DNA of 64,000 nucleotides from Sthenelais limicola. Lineage: Eukaryota > Annelida > Polychaeta > Phyllodocida > Sigalionidae. Positions 1 through 11,650 of the stretch are shown here, piece after piece. The notes under the pieces are model-generated. The model saw nothing but the letters and a program-made list of their open reading frames with translations, was not told the origin of the DNA and searched no databases. Within the stretch, counting starts at the first letter, position 1. The number at the start of each line of letters is the position of its first letter. A program made the position numbers and the translations under genes. The stretch is taken from NCBI GenBank assembly GCA_942159475.1, contig OW804096.1, positions 105,932,194 through 105,996,193 of the forward strand. The letters run 5' to 3'.

Positions 1-1676
1 TATTCTGGTGAGGGGAAATTTTGATAATCACCTAGATAGAGCGCTTCCCAGTGAACCTGTTATTCTCCATCTAGGCCCGGATCGTTAAGTTTAATTAAGT
101 CCCATTATCTCCCCCTCTTGTTGGTGCTTGGCTGTGGATGCAGCAAGAACCCTAAACTGTCTGGGAGGAGGAGGTTTCGGCAAATCTGGGCAGCGTCTGG
201 TGGACACAGGGCCCCCGTCTGGCATGGAAAGACCCTAAGGCCAGGGGTCGGGAAGGAAGTGGTGCATGGCGCTCAGGGGTCATTAACAACTGGTGCATAG
301 AGAAAGCTGGCTCCCACGCACAACATTGAGTGAGGCCTCCATGAATCCTTACCTCCATCTTTACATACCTTCCGCTATTCATACATTCCAATCATCTAGC
401 CTGTGTTATTCTAAGAATTACCTTTGCTCCTCCGATCGGGGGCTAAGATGCAGCCAAGCGGTGACCACTCACCTGTTCATGATTTTATAGGCCCCCCCCC
501 ACACACACACACACATCTATACACACATCCTGTTATTAGCTTGCCTTTAGAAAGTCATTTAGATTGTTCTGCTCACCCCCTATTTCTCCCCAATCGCCCC
601 CAGTTTAGTATTCATGACACAGTGTCCATCCAATATCGTCCATGTGTGGATTTATTATTGTTTCCTCACTCTCTGGTCATGTTACCTGCGGCCACTGCTG
701 GGGATTGTGTTCATATCGCTCGTCTAGTGTGAGCAGTGTAACTGATCCGCATAGTTCTCTTATCCTAGACTAGCCTGATCCCTGACTCCAAATCAAGACC
801 CATTTAGCCAACTTTGGCTCAGTGACGAGTGTGGTGCGGCTGTGTTTTTAATTAATTTGTATCCTTCGAAAACATCGTCCTGGGTATGACCATAAAGGGC
901 CTTTCTGTCTCTCTTCTCTTTTCTCTGTCTCTCTCTCACTTCCCTATCTCTATTTCCTGGGTATGATCATAAACTGCCTCCCTCTCAGCTCTCCCGCCCT
1001 TGATATAACCGTATGAAATGTGTTGATAAGGGCGTAAAGCAACCAATCTCACTCATTCAACTCACCTCCGAAAACATTAGCTTCCAAGTGCGCCAAGGTC
1101 ATGAACGTCTCGCCCACTGCTTACCTTCCACACAGTAACAGACTGATGTTTATTATTGATTGAATAATAAAAAAAAATATCTATTTCTGAGCAATACCAA
1201 AGACAATGCTCGCTGGCTGGCGATACTACTATTTTTGTGGCGAGGGCCCTTGTCAGAACCATATTAGAAGACAGGGTTCATAGAAGAGTACTTGTTTGTC
1301 ACTGTCCACGGCTATGTGTATTGGTGTGTGTCGATGACAGTAATCATCAGTTACGCATGTCACCTGTTTAAATTTTAACAATGAGTGATGATATTTAAAT
1401 ACGTGTATGTACTGTCACTCAGCATTAATCGTTAGGCTAGATGGAACAGTGATTCTAATTTTACACAATGAAGGTGGAACATGAACATTTTCACTTCAAA
1501 CAGGGATGTATTTCCGTCCCTTTATCCTTTAGTGTGGCTTCTGACGTTGCTGATGGTTGAATTAGATGGGGGAAACAAATGTATTTAGGTCGGTCCCCTA
1601 TTGCTTCCGCAAATAATGAAGAAAGAGATATGCCTTAACATTTTTAAAATTTTGTTCATTTGTTGTTGAATTGCAG
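1..1676 (+). other. Upstream intron of MEF2, no coding exon seen
   Basis: The sequence just before the first recognised MEF2 exon ends in a T-rich tract and ttgcag at 1671-1676, a normal splice acceptor. Because MEF2 proteins start with a MADS box and MEF2 domain, and neither is visible here, this stretch should be the 3' part of an intron. I looked for the MADS/MEF2-domain sequence in all + frames and did not see it. A poly-C followed by an (AC)n tract lies at about 490-513. The short ORFs here have no recognisable content. Confidence 0.6.
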
Positions 1677-1823
1677 GCTTTGAATAAGAAAGAACACAAA
1701 GGAACAGACAGCCCCGACGCCGACCAGGAACAGTTTGTATTAACTCCGAGAACAGAAGAGAAATATGAGAAGATTAATGCAGAATTCAACCTTATGATGC
1801 AACGCAACCAGCTACAAAACCGA
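1677..1823 (+). CDS. MEF2: MEF2 exon a (post-MEF2-domain region)
   Basis: The acceptor is ttgcag at 1671-1676 and the donor gtaagt begins at 1824, so the exon is 49 codons with phase 0 at both ends. It encodes ALNKKEHKGTDSPDADQEQ followed by FVLTPRTEEKYEKINAEF, the conserved segment that follows the MEF2 domain in animals (vertebrate ALNKKENKG... and ALTPRTEEKY). The remainder, NLMMQRNQLQNR, is less conserved. Confidence 0.93.
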
Positions 1824-4800
1824 GTAAGTCGATCAATATCCATAGTTCCATCACCTTACAATGGTAATTAAAGCGTAAAAAAGTGGCTTTGGTTGTCCAT
1901 GAATTAGATAACCTTGCTCCCTTTGATAACGTCGGTCCTTATTAGCATCAACATAAACATCTCGAAAACAAAAACAATAACGTGTCAATAATCCAGATCA
2001 AATGAACTGGCTCAATCATTTACTCTTTAATGCCCGTTTCATGATGTCTCTTGTCCCTCGTTGGGTATTCATTTGGGATTGCAATGTTTTTGTTCCTTCT
2101 CCAGCCGATGCCAACCGCCTACCCAGGACAAGCCATGCCAGTTTCAGTACCAGTACAACAAGGATTCCACCCCAACTCTGGAGGTGGAAATAATGTTTCA
2201 TTGATGCCGCCCCAAGCCATGTCCCAAGGATCACTCTCACCCAGACCGTCCTCAGCCGGTAAATAAATATCGCTTATAGAATATGAAAACAGATGGCAAT
2301 AAATGCCGTAAATGGTTTCTTTAAAAATACGGTTTCACTGTACGGTAAATACGGTTTTAATACCAGCTTCTGCAATTCATGTCTCCTACAAGGCATTTGC
2401 AACTGCCATCTGAACTTGTCATGATCCGAAAAGTGGTTCCTTTTAGTCTTTATCTAAAAAGCTGACATTTATCGCTATAACCGCACCTGTCTTACCTACT
2501 TCTTACTTGTTCCACCGCCACACAGGAGGTATGATGGACCTGACAACGCCCAACGGTTACCAACAGGCAAGTTCGCCCTCGGCTGTCCATAGCACCAGCA
2601 GCTCCCCCGGCATGGTCACCAAGGCGATGACTAAGCAGTCTCCCCCTGGTGGTGGAGGCGGGCAACAGCATCAGCCTCAGCAACAGCAACAGCAGCGCCC
2701 CAACCTACGTGTTGTCATTCCCAACTCCAGAGGCGAGGCACCTGTAAGCGAAGAGGTCAGCAGCAGATAATATGGGTCTCATTCAGTTTAGAAGAAGACT
2801 GATCACTCTTAAATTCGTTCCCCCTTTAGAGCTATACATTATCGATTAGATCATTCTGTATTGAATGTTAAATAATACATCGTGATAAAGAAAATTTCTG
2901 ACATAAGCAGTTTCAACTATCAAAGTTTGCTCGTACTTGTTGGCATCTAGATTTGTTGGACTCGCTGTCAGTTCTAGACACAACAATATAAATGGATTTT
3001 CATAAACAAACTTACTTCCTAATGGCCTCGTGGCAGAAGTTGTTTTTGTACTAGGAAAAGTAAATGCGTAGGTAGTTACCTAGTTAAAAATCCAATCTCT
3101 TTCGACTGATTTGGATGTTTTCACTTTAAAAGTGCGAATGCCGCCTTAGTGAAATACATCTAGATTCAAATATATTCCAATTAAAACATCAACTTCCATC
3201 CGATCCTAGTCTCACTTCCAGAAACACACCTACATTTTCTGCATTTCCTGACCTGTATTCTTGTTCATTTATTTATTTACTCGACTACTTCTGTTATAAA
3301 ACGAAAAACTTTCCTTAAAAGATAAAACACGCCATTGGCGAGTGCCCTGTAGTATTTTCCAGTCTTGCCTTCCTTTGGCTGCTCGCGTAGGGCTGCGACG
3401 TAAAGAGGCAGGCTTGGCTTTAGCGGGGGAATATAGTATCTGCTGTACACCAGAGCTAGGACTCCTTGCCTCAAAAATCTTTTCCCGCATCACCAGTATC
3501 CCCTGTCTGGCTTAGAGAGTGAAAGGGTTTTCCGCCATGCAACAATATACCCATTCGCACAAATCACCCCATCAAAAAACTCATCATGTTGGAATGAATT
3601 GCGTCCCTCTCTGCATTTTCTCCTCACTTCACCAACCAATAAACATTTTTCTATGTCATCTGTGCCACTGGCATTGTTGATATTGTCAGAAAAATCTTGG
3701 CGTGAAAAGAAATTAAGAAAGAACATTTGATATGTTGTGTTTTATAGAAACGTGTTTCTGTACTGTGAAATTTCTATCCCTATCTCCCCAATGGCGTGAA
3801 AAAAAGATTGAAAAGGAAACCCTGCTAACATTTAACCCTTGAAAAAAAGTAGGACCTATAATACAAGATATTCTATTAGGTTTACCCTAGTGTGATTGCT
3901 AGTGTTCTATCTTGATAAAGGAAATCCCTGCTTGTGCTATTGAAAGTTCTACATACTGTATTAAATTTGCATGATCCAGTTGAAACGGAAAAAAAAATCT
4001 TTCGATGGTCTATAGAATAGTTTCCATTACATTTCAGTTACTATCCAGTTCATAATTTTAAGTAGTTCCTCCTGGATATTCTATAATTAGTCAATCCCTT
4101 GCTTTTAGAATAGAATATATGTATCTATTAATGGAGGGATTTGTTAGCGAGCATCGATAGAATTTTCCTCTTTCCTTAGTTAGCGGGGTAATTTGAATAA
4201 TCTTTTTTATACGTGTTTGCTTACAGAATCATCCCCGGACTTCGAATGCAACTTTAGCGACCCCGGTTGTTTCCCTGGCCACCCCGAGTATTCCAGGACA
4301 CGGCTCTAGTTTCCCCTCAGGCATGCCATCATCATTTCCCGGAGGTAAATAGAACCCTCTATTCGAAATCACATTTTTTGTTGTTGTTTTTTTAAACACA
4401 CACATTTATCTTAACTGTTTCCACAAGAGGAATCACGACCACGTCTTTACTAGAGTGAATTATTTTTCCTTCCAGATTTTCAACTGACGTCTACAGGAGA
4501 ACTACAAGGATTGACAGGTTTCAACTCACCCGCATTGTTATCAGGAGCTTGGGGTAACCATGTATCTTTATCTGCCGGCGTACCTTCACTTCATACACCT
4601 CAAGTGTAAGTACTAACTCATCATGTCACCCTAACATAGAAAGCATTTATCTCTTAAGTTGTCTAGTATAATATGTGATATATTTTTCATAATAGTATTT
4701 ATTTACTCTCGCTACCCATTTCTTTTACGATTAGTTTAAAGCAATAAATGAAAATGCTATTTTTCTTCTGTTTTTTAGATCCCTGTCTAGTTCTGCATCT

Positions 4801-5055
4801 ACACTGTCCATAAGTACGAGCCACCAATCCAACATGAATATAAAGAGTGAACCTATATCTCCGCCTCGAGACGCCACCACACCCAATCAGCTCAGACCGC
4901 CAAGTTCAGGACACATGTCATCTTCAGGTCATACATCTCCTATCCAAATGTCCAACCATAGTAACTCCTCTTCTCCCGTCTCAGGCCTTGGCCAGGACTT
5001 TGATGGACCCATAGCCAAGAGGTCGCGGCTGACAGCCGACTGGGCGGCCAGTTAG
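1677..5055 (+). CDS. MEF2: Myocyte enhancer factor 2 (MEF2), 3' part of the gene, six coding exons
   Basis: MEF2 is a MADS-box transcription factor that controls muscle, neural and immune programmes in the nucleus. The visible exons are 1677-1823, 2105-2258, 2526-2743 (or 2755), 4227-4344, 4476-4605 and 4779-5055. They give about 347 codons (351 with the longer third exon). Landmarks in order are ALNKKEHKGTDSPD and TPRTEEKYEKINAEF (the region just after the MEF2 domain), a Q-rich stretch, LRVVIPNS (the p38 MAP-kinase docking motif of vertebrate MEF2A/C), LATPVVSLATPS, GFNSPALLSG, NIKSEPISPPRD (the phospho-dependent sumoylation motif) and the tail AKRSRLTADWAAS, which matches the vertebrate C-terminal KRMRM nuclear-localisation end. 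All intron phases agree. The MADS-box exons must lie upstream of base 1. The family call is firm; the exact exon ends are read by eye from splice consensus. Confidence 0.93.
2105..2258 (+). CDS. MEF2: MEF2 exon b (transactivation region)
   Basis: The acceptor is ttctccag at 2097-2104 and the donor gtaaat begins at 2259, leaving phase 1. It encodes a P/S/G/Q-rich segment from PMPTAYPGQAMPVSVPV to SLSPRPSSAG, of the low-complexity kind found in the MEF2 transactivation region. In-frame stops close the ORF just after the donor, which supports the exon end. Confidence 0.88.
2526..2755 (+). CDS. MEF2: MEF2 exon c with poly-Q and p38-docking motif; two possible 3' ends
   Basis: The acceptor is gccacacag at 2517-2525. 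The split codon with 2258 gives Gly. The exon encodes GGMMDLTTPNGYQQASSP, a serine-rich stretch, five glycines, a glutamine run (QQHQPQQQQQQ), then RPNLRVVIPNSRGEAP, which matches the vertebrate docking sequence RKPDLRVVIP. Two in-phase donors are visible: gtaagc at 2744 (exon end 2743) and gtcagc at 2756 (exon end 2755). The longer form adds VSEE. The first donor fits the consensus better. Confidence 0.88.
4227..4344 (+). CDS. MEF2: MEF2 exon d
   Basis: The acceptor is gcttacag ending at 4226 and the donor gtaaat begins at 4345, phase 0 in and phase 1 out. It encodes NHPRTSN followed by ATLATPVVSLATPSIPGHG. The vertebrate counterpart is QPLATPVVSVTTPSLP, so this exon is well anchored. The preceding intron is about 1.5 kb. 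Confidence 0.9.
4476..4605 (+). CDS. MEF2: MEF2 exon e
   Basis: The acceptor is ccttccag ending at 4475 and the donor gtaagt begins at 4606, phase 1 in and phase 2 out. It encodes DFQLTSTGELQGLTGFNSPA and LLSGAWGNHVSLSAGVPSLH. The vertebrate counterpart is YSLTSADLSALQGFNSPGML, so the alignment is clear. Confidence 0.9.
4779..5055 (+). CDS. MEF2: MEF2 terminal coding exon with sumoylation motif and C-terminal NLS
   Basis: The acceptor is gttttttag ending at 4778 and the TAG stop is at 5053-5055. After a serine-rich start (SLSSSASTLSISTSHQSN) it encodes MNIKSEPISPPRDATTP. IKSEP with a following SP is the phospho-dependent sumoylation motif (psi-K-x-E-x-x-S-P) known in vertebrate MEF2. A second serine-rich stretch follows, then GLGQDFDGPIAKRSRLTADW and AAS, a basic tail like the vertebrate C-terminus. 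The stop position is direct from sequence. Confidence 0.93.
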
Positions 5056-5257
5056 TGTGCATTCTTCCCCCTGGTCCCCTAATAACTATGTGACAGTTCT
5101 TACATGATCCCCTCCTTTACAAAAAAAAACCAAACAAACAAACAAATCTTCTTCCCTTGAAAAGTCACCGACTTGGAAGTGTGGGACAAGAAATAATGCT
5201 AGTACGAGACCGAGATGTGATGATGAGAGATAGTGACTTATCATGCTTTTGACTGGA

Positions 5258-5311
5258 CAGCAGCAGCAGCGGGAGCGTGATCCAGAGCAGCAGCAGCAGC
5301 AACAGCAGCAT
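5258..5311 (+). repeat. CAG/CAA repeat just after the MEF2 stop
   Basis: Two blocks of CAG units (5258-5270 and 5286-5311) lie about 200 bp past the MEF2 stop, separated by gggagcgtgatccag. On the + strand they would sit in the 3' UTR. They resemble the glutamine-coding repeats common in MEF2 genes, but a stop and no acceptor precede them here. Confidence 0.75.
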
Positions 5312-7604
5312 CTGTTAGGTTAGCAGATGGTTGATTGAAGCACAGTAGTTGTGACATCTGCTCCTCCATATCGGCTGGAAGCAACTCCCGTGGACTCAGT
5401 GATGATAATGCGAATAGTGAGCTGCTCCAAAAGACAAGGCAGATTGGGCACAGAGGGTTGGCCCTATACATACGTCTATACTACCACTACATACATAGCA
5501 GAGAGATGAAGCAGCTCTTACTGTATAGGGCTGGTGGAACCACTGTCCAGTGTGTACGGCCCCCCTCCCACCACCACCACTACTAAACTTGTACATCATC
5601 ACCATTCACTTCTCTAATCTGTTGGTCTGTACTCATTGTTAGTCCATTTTCCGCTTGTATAAAGGTAACACAGTAAAAGGGAATGCGACAATAACCTCTC
5701 TACAGGGAAACTTTTATGATTTAGAACAAGTCATGTGCTGTCTGAAATCTCTTGTGTGTGAGAGAAAAGGTATGGGTGAGAGAGAGATCATCCTCCTCCT
5801 CATCATGAACCTCTCTGGACACCTGAACAATCCCTGCCACCCCCGCATCCTCTTTATTTCTCTCCCGTTCTGGTGAAGTTGCGCTAGATACCAAAATTGT
5901 GTAGTATGTTATGCCATATATAAGAAAGTAACATGTTACACAGCTAGACATGCGTGGCGGTGGTGCTTGTCCCCGCCCTCTTCTCTGTGTGTCATACGAT
6001 CCTGAACTGATGAGGGCTTATTGATGATGCACATTTTTCACCGGTGCTTACTTATGATGTTTTACCCTTTGTTTTGCAGTTCCCATGACAACACAAATCA
6101 CACATTACACTCTCACACGTAAAACTATGGTAGCGTATTTAGTGTAAAGACAATGAGTTGACCTCTAGATTTTTATCTTCACCCGGTGTGAAGCCCGTAT
6201 CTGAAGTTTGGCGTGTGATGGGCCATATATTATATATATATTATACATTATACATATATGAATATATCATTATCCAGGAGAGCTTCCGCACTATCAGCCC
6301 CTCAAAAGTAAATGACCACAGTTCGCTCAATGTTCAATTTAGGCCCAGACCAGAAAGACTCTTAGCTTCTGCAGACATTTTTGTATTTACCATTGACATT
6401 GATAATCCTCACTCCACCAGATTCAATTTGTCCTAATACATATATTATTATATATAGATATATAGATATATATATATATATATGATATACATAACATCCG
6501 AATTTATATTTCTAGCTATGTTTTATAGTATGGCTGAAAGCATTTGTGTCGAGCCATAGACCTTTTTCTCGTCTAAATTTCATGCTTTATTAGAGAAAGC
6601 GCATCACTGAAAAGAGATTGAAAAGTTCAGAGTCAAAAGAGCACAGACGCTTCTGGTAAAATAAAGTACAAATGAAGGAAGCTTTAACCACAGCGCACAC
6701 ATTCACTGTTGAAATACAAAAGGAGCGGCTAGATCTTGATGAAGGATATTATCGTTACAGGGTAGAAGGGACTTCTTGAAATTGTACCGAGGGTCTTCAC
6801 GTTTGATATGGGTTGCACAAGGAGGTTAAAAGAGAAGTAGTGTTCATAACTCTGCTAGGGTAAAGCAATCAAGGGCGAGATACAGGTATAGGGAAACCTA
6901 GGTGAAAAGGAGGAATGGACATGGAAACTCAAATGTGGACGTATATATAACATGTTAGACACTAAGAGGCATTTATATTTCCAATTCATAACTAGTTCCA
7001 GTGATTACTCGACTAACACAATTGTACAAATAGAGAAAATATTGTCCCTGTGTGTCCTGATCCTGGCTGATACCTCTAAGCAGCAATTAGACTGACGTGT
7101 ATAGTAACGTATGTCCCGCTTTGTAAAAAGAAAATAAACGAATTACAATGGTTTAATTTACCATAGACTCACAGACATAAATATAATTCATTCAGATTGT
7201 AAATAATTCAACAGTGCGATTATTTCACCTTGTTTTGACAGTGGATTCTACAAATTGTGTTAGTTGTGTTGTATTAAAGGGTTGTAGAAACAGTTGTAAA
7301 AAACAGTACTTGTTAGCGATAAATATAAAGAAGAAATTCTATAATGTTCACCCATTTATACGTAGGATGCCGCCTTGAGAGTGTTGAATCCATATGCTGT
7401 CTCAAGTAGGGCACACTTCAATGATCAGATCCTAGGACATATTCCACAGCATTGCTAAACTATATTAAGCCAAATGTACGGCCTCCACAAGCACTGTTTT
7501 TTGCACAGTGTTAAAGAAATCATTTAGGATTTTTTGATTGCATACCTTCTTCAGTCTGCATCATTGTTAAGTTTGTTTGGGAAGAATATCTTTGTCCGCG
7601 ACTC

Positions 7605-7664
7605 TCGCTATCTCTTGCTCTCTCTCTCGCTATCTCTCTCTATCTCTCTATCTCTCTATCTCTA

Positions 7665-7742
<78 letters not shown>
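7605..7742. repeat. (CT)n microsatellite
   Basis: An almost pure CT/CTAT tract, with a longest pure CT run of about 70 bp. It produces artificial SLSLSL and RERERE reading frames on the two strands, which are not genes. Confidence 0.97.
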
Positions 7743-7744
<2 letters not shown>

Positions 7745-10700
7745 CTATGCCTTTGTGAATATGGCATACAGAGAGATATTGTATACACAAACCGTTGGTA
7801 GATATATCAAGGAGCTCTGATAATATAATACGGTATAATGAAGAAAATAACAGTACAGTCAAAAAGTATAAATTTTGGAGATTGTCCCTGGGCCTTCTTA
7901 ACATGGCGCATTGAGCAGTAAGAGAGTCGTTGGGGCTCCCCGTTTCTGCCACATGGTTTGACTTCATTTTCTTTAGTGGTCCTTGTGTGTTTTGCCCCTT
8001 ATTATCCCTTTGACGAAACGGTTCTTTAAAATCTATTTTTATGACTTGAATATGTGTGATCATTGTGATTTGGAGTGCTCCACTGTTATATATATTTGTA
8101 GAGTGTTTTATTTATTATCAGAAGCTGGCGAGATGTTACATAAATTTATGATTATTCTAGCAATTTCTGGTAAGAAAAAAAATTGTAATATAAACTACAG
8201 TGTTATGCTTGTGTACAACGGCGAACGCAAACCACCGATTAGTAATAATACTATTACTACTACTACTACTACATATTGTGAATCTAGATCTCTGTTTGTA
8301 TAACAAGGAACGCAGCTAATGTTTAAATGGTATAAGCAAATGGATATTTAGAATACTTTATTTTGTGACACGAAATCTTTTTGTAAATACAGAATCCGTA
8401 GATTAATGGGTCTAGGTAGTGATAAACGATGACATATCTTTAGGACTGCCACAGATGAAACATGGTGTTAATTGGTCATGACAGATGATCATGATGATGA
8501 TGATGATGATGATGATGACAATTCTGATGCACATTTCTAACAAGTACACTTTTCATTACTATTGTAGAGTTTTAATCTTGTCAACCGTAGGATTTATTAT
8601 TGTTGTTGACCTGAACCAAAGACTGTTTTCTTTTCATCGCAGCAAGCTGTCAGGACACAGTGCCGCCTGTAGCCTGAAATATCAGTTTCAAAAAGTTGTA
8701 CAGAAAAATATTGTTATTACTAAAGAATTATGAATAAAAGAGAAACTCACAAATCAATCGACAATACTTGTGTGAAGATAATAAATAAAAACCTATGTAG
8801 TCTTTAAGTTTGCACATACATATAGGAAATCCTAACCATGTCATTTTGAGGGCATATTGTGTACCGAGGGGTTAACGCATGGTTCGATATTATGAATGAT
8901 CCATGTCTTAACTAAAGTCTGTAATATATTCCATCAAGCTGTATATACCAAGCTTCTTCGTCGCAGTACTTGACAAATTAGGGATCTCTATTTAGTCTAA
9001 AAATGGGGGTATTTTTCACAGACGAAACCTACCTATATCGTCCCAACCTCACCCAAGCATTCCGTTTGGTGCAAGTCATTGAATAACGTCACGGTAGTGA
9101 AACGTGTAAATTGAGGGATTGTCAGTTTCACTATGTTGTCAATACATGTAACCAAACACTTTGGATAGGCCACTGATGGTGTGGTGAATGTGATCTGCAG
9201 AATTATGCACTGTTTCCTCAGCCTTTGTATCCGTTGGGGGGGATTTTTGGCTTTTAGATATAGGATTTTACACTCTAAAGCGGTAATTTGTATTTTCCAC
9301 TTTTCTATGGCCAAAAAAGCTAGCCGCCTTTTCTATGAGGATCTTAATATACGCGGGAATGGGGTCCTCAGAGATAGGAAATACAAACGTAGTGCTCTAG
9401 CGAGAATGTTAGTGAGGGCCTGAAGCCTTTGTACGGGGGCTGTCTTCTACTTGCAGCCGGAAGCTCTTACTAAACTAAATTTGCTTCGCCTTCTATGTGT
9501 AGAGTTAAGAATGTCTATAAGCGCTACCGTAAATAAGCGCTGTATTTTTCTATGTCCTATTTATCCCCCAAAAGAAATCACACTATCATGAAAAGAGTTT
9601 TTACAATGCAGTGATAGAGAGATGAAGATTGAGAAATGTGGCTATATGTAATCATTTAAAAACACGCTCGGGTAGAAAGTATCTCTCCATGTACCCAAGA
9701 CATTAATTTCATTGCCTAGGTGCCCTTTTTGTAATCTAATCTAATTATAAAAATGTGTGGTCCATTGATTTGGATATTGAGAGGTGACCTGAATATTATT
9801 CACCATTGGAGCCACTGCAAAAGCACTTGAAGAAAATCGGTGGCATTACGTAGATGGGATAGAAACTGACGAATGGATCCAATTTATCATATTTTAATAA
9901 ATTCTTGCAAACGCCAAATTCCAATTGTTTTGGAAATCAAAAATGATCCATCATTTTAAAAAATGAAATCTTTAGGGTAAATGCGCATGTAGAATGGTAC
10001 TTTAATAGAAATATTAAATACTTCTGCCTGCTGAAAGATTTATGAAATCGATACATTCAAGTGTTTGGTGTACTATGTAACCTCTTTATCGGCTTCCATT
10101 GTGCTCTAGTCAGAATGGTGATCAGAATTCCTGAGTCAAAAGCGTGACATAAGTTGACTATCTAAACGGGTCTTGAGTGTCTGATGTGGGTTGAAAAAAA
10201 AACGAGTGTTCTCCAAGAGTTGTGCACATTATAGATGCATCCCAGTCTGTATGAATATTGATCAAAAGCAAATAGCTTATTCCCCTTAAATGGAGGGAAC
10301 AAACACAAGGACTTGTTCGTTCCTCCACTCTTGTACGGTACTTTACTTTGCACTTTTCATTTCCTATTTGACATGAGTTGCGCCCTTACAAAAGGCACAG
10401 TTGATTGTTATTTCCTCCTAAGAGAGAACAACATCAACCTCTTTGATGGTATTGCCGCGTCTCTTAATTCAAAGTTGTATCTTTTCATGACCAGTATTTA
10501 ATCTCCTTTTCGAGTGGGTGATTTCCTTATATTATGTATCGACTACAGTCCTTCATTTTTCATCCAGTGCTTGTTCACATTTAGCGCAAATCTTCATTGA
10601 AATCCAAAGATTAATATGCTGATCTAGAGCCCTTGGGAAGGGACAAACTACCACTTGGTTTTTTCGTGCACTGCCGTTGGATTTGCTTGATATTTGTTGG

Positions 10701-11625
10701 ATGTATTCCATAGGTTTTTGTCTAATTTGTTCTCATGTTTTTTTTAAAAAAAACGAAAGGTTGCTGGATGAGATAATCCTGCACTAGAATATAATGTGCG
10801 CAGCTATAGTGGGTCCTTGCGTTGTGTGAATTGTGTATTGTTTGGTCGGTTCTATAATAATCCCGTCAGGTAAATCTGTATTTAGCAAAAGAATGCGTAC
10901 ATATCACTACTGTGACCTCTGCTGTGGCAGAGGCCGCCTCCTACACGTGTCCGTTGTTCTGGCAACATGATAAACATAATTGGGTATGTGCTGTGCTGTA
11001 TACACAGAAGAAGCAAAGGATGGTTTCACACCGAGAAAATAGTTAATAGTTAAACATTAACCAGTCGCATTTTATTATGAATATAACGGTAATAACAATT
11101 ATTATGATACTGACACTGGTAATTGAGGAAAAAAAGAAAAGGCACTTAGTTTCTGATTGTTCACAAGTGTTGGCAAGTCATTTATAGCTTCTGCAAATTG
11201 TTAGCGGCAAGTCTTTTGGTTTCATGTTGTAGCCGGATGGAAATCATTGATATGACGTATAAAGAGTGATACACATTTTTGTGGAAACATTTTTGTCAGT
11301 ATGCCGTCTTGTATAAAGCTTCCATGGACCTGGCTCCTCTCTTCCTAGGGGGGAGCGTGTACTATTAAACATGTGGGGGGTCCTGGTTGACTCGTCCACT
11401 ATCTTGTAACACACACACACACTTAACACTTAAACATGGCCGTGCTCGGCATGCACGTCATCTAGTGAGCAAGATGTAAACGCCAGAGCGCCGCCTCTTT
11501 CAGTAAAAGTAATCTTATTACCTATACATGTGCACAGAAAATGTAATATTGCCGATATAAAAATAAAAACATTGTTGATGAAGTGTAAAGCAAAGTCCTT
11601 GTTAACAAAGTGAAATTGTTGAAGT

Positions 11626-11631
11626 AATAAA
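11626..11631 (+). terminator. Candidate poly(A) signal for MEF2
   Basis: AATAAA is followed about 25-40 bp later by a GT-rich stretch (cttgtgtgtttcc), the usual downstream element. It is the last convincing signal before the NUDT17 promoter. If used, the MEF2 3' UTR would be about 6.6 kb. Earlier signals may be used instead. Confidence 0.4.
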
Positions 11632-11650
11632 TGAAAGCTATATTACTGTA

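Larger units (their letters stand above)
5056..11650 (+). other. Probable long MEF2 3' UTR and/or intergenic sequence
   Basis: No further coding exon is visible after the MEF2 stop. The stretch holds CAG-rich tracts (5258-5311), AT repeats near 6220-6260 and 6440-6485, a long CT microsatellite (7605-7742) and an ATG/GAT repeat at 8486-8518. AATAAA poly(A) signals occur at 7133-7138, 8733-8738, 8784-8789, 11562-11567 and 11626-11631. Where the transcript ends cannot be decided from sequence alone. Short ORFs here are repeats or noise. Confidence 0.45.

Noticed and set aside
5241..5605. Minus-strand and + ORFs around the CAG tract and gcagc repeats
   Set aside because: Alanine/serine runs from the trinucleotide repeat; overlapping on both strands in the MEF2 3' region.
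7534..7801. Long SLSLSL reading frames and the minus-strand RERERE frame
   Set aside because: They are translations of a CT microsatellite, open on several frames by composition only.
8485..8733. ORF starting MIMMMMMM
   Set aside because: Starts in an ATG trinucleotide repeat; the rest has no recognisable domain.
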